NCBI GenBank assembly: GCA_030655135.1
Contig: JAURWC010000084.1
Location: 1 to 64,000 of the forward strand
Origin: Hyphomicrobiaceae bacterium
Lineage (GTDB): Bacteria > Pseudomonadota > Alphaproteobacteria > Rhizobiales > Hyphomicrobiaceae
Length of the DNA stretch: 64,000 nucleotides
Direction: 5' to 3'
A program made the position numbers and the translations under genes. How positions within the stretch are numbered: position 1 is the first letter of the stretch; each line of letters begins with the position of its first letter. The notes beneath the pieces are model-generated. The model was not told the origin of the DNA. It ran no database searches and was given only the letters and a program-made list of their open reading frames with translations. Positions 58,994 to 64,000 of this stretch are shown one piece after another.

Positions 58994-59560
58994 CTGCTGC
59001 CCTAGCTCCCGAAGTCAAAGAATTAAGAGCGAATTCAATACTCATTTCCACAATTCGCGGAACGTTCATGCTACACCATATCAATATGTTAGATTGCTAG
59101 TCGGAACGGAGTTCTAGGTAAGCGGTGCACCAATCGCGCCTCTTTCGGCACATGCTATTGGCCTCGCTCTGGTCTGCGCCAGCTAATGCGATTGCACCAG
59201 CTCCAGATTTGCGTCCCGATAATTCCGCAAAATGCAAACAGCGCGGCCCACCGCACCCGCGCACCGTCTCGCATCTTCGGTCGCGAAAGCGTTTCAAGAA
59301 TTCGACGACGCCGGGGGCATGAAACTATTCCGTACGACGAGCGCGTGGTTGACGTGATGGAAGAGCAGATGAAGTTAACTTTTGTCAGGCGCGATCGCTA
59401 CGGTTTACCTCGTTGACCGCTACAGCGAACGCAAAGAGAGCGCTGAGGAATTGCATAGGCGTCAACCTTACGAACACCGTTTAAACGACGACTGCACGCT
59501 AGCTCAATCGCTGGCGGCCACTGCCGCGCACTGCAGCTAACGTGCGCGGATGTCGAACGT
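58994..59560. other. Gene-free segment after the integrase (567 bp)
   Basis: Only short unconvincing frames without good ribosome binding sites are present. It is mixed in composition with AT-rich stretches. It may hold integrase accessory sites or decayed DNA; nothing specific is seen. Confidence 0.4.
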
Positions 59561-61768
59561 TCATGAAGCAATCCGTTTGGCTGATCCGGTCAGGCACAAA
59601 GGGGCGACACGCCGGGACATAACAAGTTGGGAAGCTGACATCGGCCGTCCCGTAAGATAGCCCTGGAATTCTGTGCATCCGGCCGCACATAAACCCAGCC
59701 ACTGTTCGTCTGTCTCGACGCCTTCCGCTATGACGCGGACTTCCAGAGCTTGTGCGAGCGTGACGATCGCCTCAATCAGTGCCTTTGCCTTGTGACTCTT
59801 TCCGAGTGCGAGGACAAAGGATCGGTCAATTTTTAACTTGTCCACGGGAAAGCGGCTCAGATAGCTCAGGCTGGAATATCCGGTTCCAAAATCGTCGAGC
59901 GCGACGGACAGGCCGGCTGCGCGAAGGCTGGCAAGGTTGGCTGTGACCACCTCAAGTTCAGACAGAAGAACGCCTTCCGTTAATTCGATCTCGAATTTCG
60001 CGGGATCCACGCCGGCAGATACGATCATGCCGATCATCTGCGTCGCAAAGTCCTCAGATCGAAGCTGGCTAGCCGAAATGTTTATGGCTGTCTTAAGATC
60101 AGGCCAATGCTTGCTATCCTCCAGAGCCTTCCTGATCGTTAAATCGCCGAGCTGGGATATGAGCCCAGCATCCTCGGCTACGCCGACAAAAACGGAGGGC
60201 GATATGGCGCCGTGCGCAGCCCTGCTCCATCTGACAAGCGCCTCGACGCCGATCATCGTTCCGAGCCGATCGAATTGAGGCTGATAGACCATTTCCAGCC
60301 GGCCAGACGCGATGTCGAGGCGCAGCTCTTCCAACAGGTCATTTCTCTCTTGCAGTTCATGATCGGTCGCAGGATCGTATATCTGAGCGCAGCCTGCCGT
60401 CTTTGCGAACCTGAGAGCGACATCAGCGCGGCGGAAGACCTCGAGAGCATCGCTCCTACCATCGTCCGCGATGGCTGAACCGATACTGGTGCTCAACGAC
60501 TTTTGACCAACGCTAAGCCGGTAAGGTTGCAGCAGCCTGGCCTGCAATCTCTTCACAAACTCCTCCGCGCCGTCTCCACCTCCTGAAAACTGCAATACGC
60601 CGAATCCATCACCGCTCGTACGCACGCAGATATCTTTCGGCGAACACTCGGATCGGCAGCGGCGCGCAGCCTCCTTGAGAATTTCATCCCCAATCGAATG
60701 GCCGTACAGGTCATTGATTTGTTTGAATTGGTCGAGGTCAATGCTGTGATAGGCCGGTTTCAAGCCCAGCTCTCGTGCCGCCTTCAAAAGGTCCGGCGCC
60801 GTCAATTCCAGGAAGGCTCGATTGTGCAGGCTGGTCAGCGCATCATTATACGCGAGATCGATGGCCCTGCGTTCGCTGCCAAGCAGATCGTTCTCTGCGC
60901 GTTGAGACCTCGCGTAGAAATAGACCGTCCCCGAAAAAAGCCCAAGCATCACAATTACGGCCCACGGAAGTGTAGTCGAAAGCAAGGCCATGCCGGGAAG
61001 ATGCGGACGCCAGTGGATAGTGGCGATCGCAGCACCCAGATCGTCCCGTATTACCGCGTGCGCCAGCCCGCTGTGATTTAAAGACCGGCCGCGCTCAATC
61101 GCGATCCCATCCAGCATATATCGGTTACCGAGTTGCTGCAGAAGGGAGGTGTCGAGCTCGCGGCCTATTACAATTATTGGGGCCCGGTCCTGCGTAATCC
61201 GCATTTTTCCAAAATCAGATTGGACCAGAGTTGCCGAAACGAAAAAGATTCTGCCTGCTGTCTCAACGAAGGAAGAAGCCTGGATCGGAGCGCGCAGAGT
61301 TTCTTCGCGGTCATTGGTCAAGAGGCGCGTGCGCAGCTCTTCCTGCGACCGTATGCTATGCCTGAGCTCTGACAGGCGATGCCAGATTGGTCCCGCCGGC
61401 GACAAACTCGCGTCTGCACCGTCCACCATAGCATAGACAGGCTTGTCCATCGCATCGATGACCAATGCGAATGCCGCCTTCATCGTCGCCTTGAAAAATA
61501 TTCCAACGTTGTCGTGAGCCCAAGCGCTGTCGAAGCTGTTATCCAGATTTTTGACAGCCTCGTCCCAAACCGCGTTTGGCACGACTTGGGATTGCAGCTC
61601 AGCGCCGAGCGAGATCAGCCCGTTGCGTACAACAGCTTCGTCGCGGGATTTTAAGCCAAGATCGGCTTTCTCGGCCATGGTGGCAAGGGCCAAGGCAAGC
61701 ACTGCAAGAGTTATGAGCCCCGTCGTGATCAGGAGCAGAATCCTGCTCGAAGCATGAATAATGGACAT
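59561..61768 (-). CDS. CHASE4-like/GGDEF/EAL protein: degenerate cyclase, intact c-di-GMP phosphodiesterase
   Basis: A 735-residue membrane signalling protein. TM1 is at about 8-30, a periplasmic CHASE4-like sensor at about 40-255 (with VPNAVWDEAVKNLD), TM2 at about 264-287, GGDEF domain at about 305-465 and EAL domain at about 475-715. The cyclase signature reads SGDGF (385-389) instead of GGDEF, so diguanylate cyclase activity is probably lost. The EAL domain keeps EAL (509-511), NISASQL, DDFGTGYSSL (625-634) and EGVET (682-686), so c-di-GMP hydrolysis is expected. It lies downstream of the chemoreceptor gene on the same strand but is separated by a terminator. Confidence 0.92.
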   Translation of the reverse strand: MSIIHASSRILLLITTGLITLAVLALALATMAEKADLGLKSRDEAVVRNGLISLGAELQSQVVPNAVWDEAVKNLDNSFDSAWAHDNVGIFFKATMKAAFALVIDAMDKPVYAMVDGADASLSPAGPIWHRLSELRHSIRSQEELRTRLLTNDREETLRAPIQASSFVETAGRIFFVSATLVQSDFGKMRITQDRAPIIVIGRELDTSLLQQLGNRYMLDGIAIERGRSLNHSGLAHAVIRDDLGAAIATIHWRPHLPGMALLSTTLPWAVIVMLGLFSGTVYFYARSQRAENDLLGSERRAIDLAYNDALTSLHNRAFLELTAPDLLKAARELGLKPAYHSIDLDQFKQINDLYGHSIGDEILKEAARRCRSECSPKDICVRTSGDGFGVLQFSGGGDGAEEFVKRLQARLLQPYRLSVGQKSLSTSIGSAIADDGRSDALEVFRRADVALRFAKTAGCAQIYDPATDHELQERNDLLEELRLDIASGRLEMVYQPQFDRLGTMIGVEALVRWSRAAHGAISPSVFVGVAEDAGLISQLGDLTIRKALEDSKHWPDLKTAINISASQLRSEDFATQMIGMIVSAGVDPAKFEIELTEGVLLSELEVVTANLASLRAAGLSVALDDFGTGYSSLSYLSRFPVDKLKIDRSFVLALGKSHKAKALIEAIVTLAQALEVRVIAEGVETDEQWLGLCAAGCTEFQGYLTGRPMSASQLVMSRRVAPLCLTGSAKRIAS

Positions 61769-61792
61769 GAAAATACTTCTTCGAAATCGGAT

Positions 61793-61832
61793 GAAAAACG
61801 CGGGCCCGGTCGCTCTTCAGCAATCCGGGCCC
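61793..61832 (-). terminator. Rho-independent terminator after the chemoreceptor gene
   Basis: Perfect 8-bp GC-only stem (61802-61809 with 61825-61832, 15-nt loop). On the minus strand it is followed by GCGTTTTTC. It sits eight bases past the chemoreceptor stop and insulates the phosphodiesterase gene. Confidence 0.8.
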
Positions 61833-61839
61833 TTAACTG

Positions 61840-63807
61840 TCAGGCAGCAGCGGCAGATCGGGTTGGCGCCACAGACTTCCTCGTCGTGGCCAAAAACGCT
61901 AGCCCGGCGGCTTCTCCGCTTGTCCAGACCACGCGGGCACGCGTGTCCCCATCACGTGCCGACAGCGTTACTTCCTCGCCTTCGGTCACCGGGACCGGCA
62001 CGATGATCTTGGCGCCGGAGGGACTGAGATTATGAACGATCGTGGGATGCGATTTGCCGCGTATCGTCAGACTAGCTTTAACCTCCACATCGTCCCTGTG
62101 CTCGCTGCGACGGTCCTCAAGGTCAGCCCCCACCACACCAACAAAGTCGTCGACCGCTTCTGAGATTTGTTCCCCTGCTCGCGAAACCGCATGAGCCGTT
62201 CCTGCAATCGCAACGGCCGCCTCGTTGGTCTGTGCTGCCGCTTGACTGACCTGTCCGATGCTTGCATGCGCTTGCCGGCTGTTCCCGGCAGCGGTTGAAA
62301 CCCGTTGAGCGATTTCTTGGGTGGCAGCAGTCTGCTCCTCAACGGCCGAGGCGATCGCAATCGTCATTTCGTTGATCTCGTTCATCCTCGTCGCAATTTC
62401 CCGTACAGACCCAGACGTGAGCTGGGTGGCTTCCTGCATCGAGCGGATTTGCTGGTCGACCTCTTCGGTTGCTCTTGCCGTCTGCGACGCGAGGGCTTTG
62501 ACTTCCGCAGCGACTACCGCAAAACCCTTGCCGGCATCCCCGGCTCGGGCGGCCTCTATCGTAGCATTCAGGGCAAGAAGGTTGGTCTGGTCTGCAATCG
62601 CGCGAATTTGTCCGACAATTGAACCCACGCGTTCCGCACTCATAACAAATGTGCAAACATCCTGGTCGGTCTTAGCCGCTGCGGCGGTCGCTACAGACAC
62701 TATTTCCGATGCACGGTTCGCCTGCGCAGAAATCTCTCGGATCGAAGCGCCAAGTTCCTCCGTCGCCGCGGCTACCGCCTCGGCATTGCTTTGCGCAGCA
62801 TCAGATGCTCTGCTTGCCACGTCCGCGCTTTCGGCGGTTGTATCTGAAGCCGTTGTCAGAACGCTGGCAGACGCGATCATCGCTTCATTTTGAGAGTGGA
62901 GGCCCTGTAACACCGATTTGCTTATGTCGAGGAATTTTTGAACGCCGGCGGACAAGGATTTCTGCCTTAGCCTCTCTGCCTCATATGCTTCATTGGCCGC
63001 TAGCTCGAGCCTCCTGCGCTCAATCGCACCCGCTTTGAAGATATCAAGCGCGCAAAGCATCTCACCGATTTCATCGCTCCGCTTATTTTCAGGAACAACC
63101 GCGGCAAGGTCTCCGCCCGCGAGTTGCCGCATCGCCGCAGTTACGCCTGTCAGCGGTTTCAGCACCCAGCGCATCATTCCTATGATGCTGGCAACGACGA
63201 TTAGCAGCACGAAGAGACAGACTGACGAGATAAGCGCCGTGACCGCCGTTTCAGTCCAGCCGGCCTGCGTTTCCTCCACTCCGACCATTTCCGTCGCGCC
63301 GCTAATTACGTTGTCGATAGCAGCGCGGTGCTCTTCGTAAGCCTGGGTCAGGTCATCGAAAGCCTTACGCGCGTTTGCAGAGTCACCGCCTCTAAGGGCA
63401 GGAAAGAATACGTCTTCCGCAATGCGCCAGAACCTCAGTGCCGGCTCATGCGAGTCGGTCAGGAGGTTTGTCCGCAACTTCTCCGGCAGCACCTGGTCTG
63501 CCCAGAAGACGTGGCGCGTATTGTACTCCTGGTGCAGCTTTTCCAGTCGCGCGGAACTTTTATCGACGCGCTCCGGATCACGGTAAGCTCTCGTGATCTC
63601 AAGATAGCTCTCAACCAGATACTCTGGCGGCGGAAGCACGTCCGCCAACAGGTCCTTGGCGAGGACGATCCGATTATAGATGGGGCCGCCAACGATAATC
63701 TGCCGCCCGCCCAGAAACGCGGCCCCAAACACGGCAAGAAGCCCGACTACGATTGCAAAACCTCCCAGGCGGCCGTACGTCTGGATTCTGATCTTATTAA
63801 GTGCCAT
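61840..63807 (-). CDS. Methyl-accepting chemotaxis protein with C-terminal PilZ domain
   Basis: A 655-residue chemoreceptor. TM1 is at about 15-35, a periplasmic four-helix sensor at about 40-190, TM2 at about 195-218 ([19 protein letters not shown]), a HAMP domain follows, then the signalling coiled coil with the conserved hairpin ([20 protein letters not shown]). The last about 95 residues form a PilZ domain with RRSEHR (RxxxR) and NLSPSGAKI (the N/DxSxxG motif), so it should bind c-di-GMP and link chemotaxis output to that messenger. AGAGGGG precedes the ATG at 63807. The neighbouring gene encodes a c-di-GMP phosphodiesterase. Confidence 0.93.
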   Translation of the reverse strand: MALNKIRIQTYGRLGGFAIVVGLLAVFGAAFLGGRQIIVGGPIYNRIVLAKDLLADVLPPPEYLVESYLEITRAYRDPERVDKSSARLEKLHQEYNTRHVFWADQVLPEKLRTNLLTDSHEPALRFWRIAEDVFFPALRGGDSANARKAFDDLTQAYEEHRAAIDNVISGATEMVGVEETQAGWTETAVTALISSVCLFVLLIVVASIIGMMRWVLKPLTGVTAAMRQLAGGDLAAVVPENKRSDEIGEMLCALDIFKAGAIERRRLELAANEAYEAERLRQKSLSAGVQKFLDISKSVLQGLHSQNEAMIASASVLTTASDTTAESADVASRASDAAQSNAEAVAAATEELGASIREISAQANRASEIVSVATAAAAKTDQDVCTFVMSAERVGSIVGQIRAIADQTNLLALNATIEAARAGDAGKGFAVVAAEVKALASQTARATEEVDQQIRSMQEATQLTSGSVREIATRMNEINEMTIAIASAVEEQTAATQEIAQRVSTAAGNSRQAHASIGQVSQAAAQTNEAAVAIAGTAHAVSRAGEQISEAVDDFVGVVGADLEDRRSEHRDDVEVKASLTIRGKSHPTIVHNLSPSGAKIIVPVPVTEGEEVTLSARDGDTRARVVWTSGEAAGLAFLATTRKSVAPTRSAAAA

Positions 63808-64000
63808 TTGCCCCTCTGAGCGATTTTTGTTGTGCGACCCTGACACCACGAAAACATCCGGCCAGTTAAGCGTGGATAAATTTCGCTAGGCAAAACCGCC
63901 ACATAGCCCGTCTGGGCTAATTGTCCGTCTAAGCCGTGCAGGGCAGAGTTCCGCCGCAGTTGTGCCGGGGGGCGCCATAAACAAAACGGGGGGACTCGGG

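Noticed and set aside
59125..59322. Short frames after the integrase gene
   Set aside because: No ribosome binding site, no domain and unstable composition; probably non-coding.

Overview
The window is high-GC DNA that fits a methylotrophic alphaproteobacterium of the Hyphomicrobiales. The left edge holds the tail of a glutamate-synthase-like subunit and a gamma-glutamylmethylamide synthetase (N-methylglutamate route of methylamine use). Almost every transcription unit between about 2 and 34 kb starts with a GGAAC-N18/19-TT element, the signature of the alphaproteobacterial general-stress sigma factor (EcfG/RpoE2 type). No antibiotic-resistance genes or CRISPR array were seen.

Layout. 0-2 kb: methylamine genes and a group II truncated hemoglobin. 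2-4.7 kb: small stress-type proteins and a degenerate receiver protein. 4.7-23.2 kb (minus): an eight-gene alpha-glucan/trehalose operon, glgE-treS/pep2-glgB-glgX-treZ-malQ-treY-glgP, mostly with ATGA start/stop overlaps. It makes glucan from trehalose via maltose-1-phosphate and can return glucan to trehalose (TreY/TreZ) or to glucose-1-phosphate (GlgP). 23.4-24.4 kb: a membrane-anchored alpha/beta hydrolase. 24.9-31.3 kb (plus): a tightly coupled seven-gene operon (four glycosyltransferase-like proteins, an acyl-CoA-dehydrogenase-fold flavoprotein, a PIG-L deacetylase, a NodS-like methyltransferase) that looks like an undescribed amino-sugar glycoconjugate pathway. 31.3-34.2 kb: a YihY/BrkB membrane protein, exonuclease III and small secreted or membrane proteins.

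34.2-43.0 kb (minus): a compact hybrid type II secretion/type IV pilus-like operon (GspG, GspF, GspE, PilM/N/O-like, GspC/PilP-like, a secretin lipoprotein with a C-terminal cohesin-like domain, and a second pseudopilin). Divergent from it is a 10.3-kb gene for a Sec-signal-bearing SpvB/FG-GAP/Rhs (Tc-toxin B+C-like) protein of about 3437 residues, with a variable C-terminal tip and a small putative immunity gene. About 0.7 kb downstream lies a second, frameshifted orphan Rhs core with a different tip and its own overlapping putative immunity gene: a stored toxin-tip cassette. A plausible reading is that the secretion operon exports the giant Rhs protein.

57.5-64 kb: a 3' half tRNA-Pro(GGG) fragment beside a tyrosine integrase marks an integration boundary. 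It is followed by two signalling genes, a CHASE4-like/degenerate GGDEF/EAL protein and a methyl-accepting chemotaxis protein ending in a PilZ domain. The toxin tips, the putative immunity genes and the integrase region are visibly AT-richer than the rest, consistent with horizontal acquisition.
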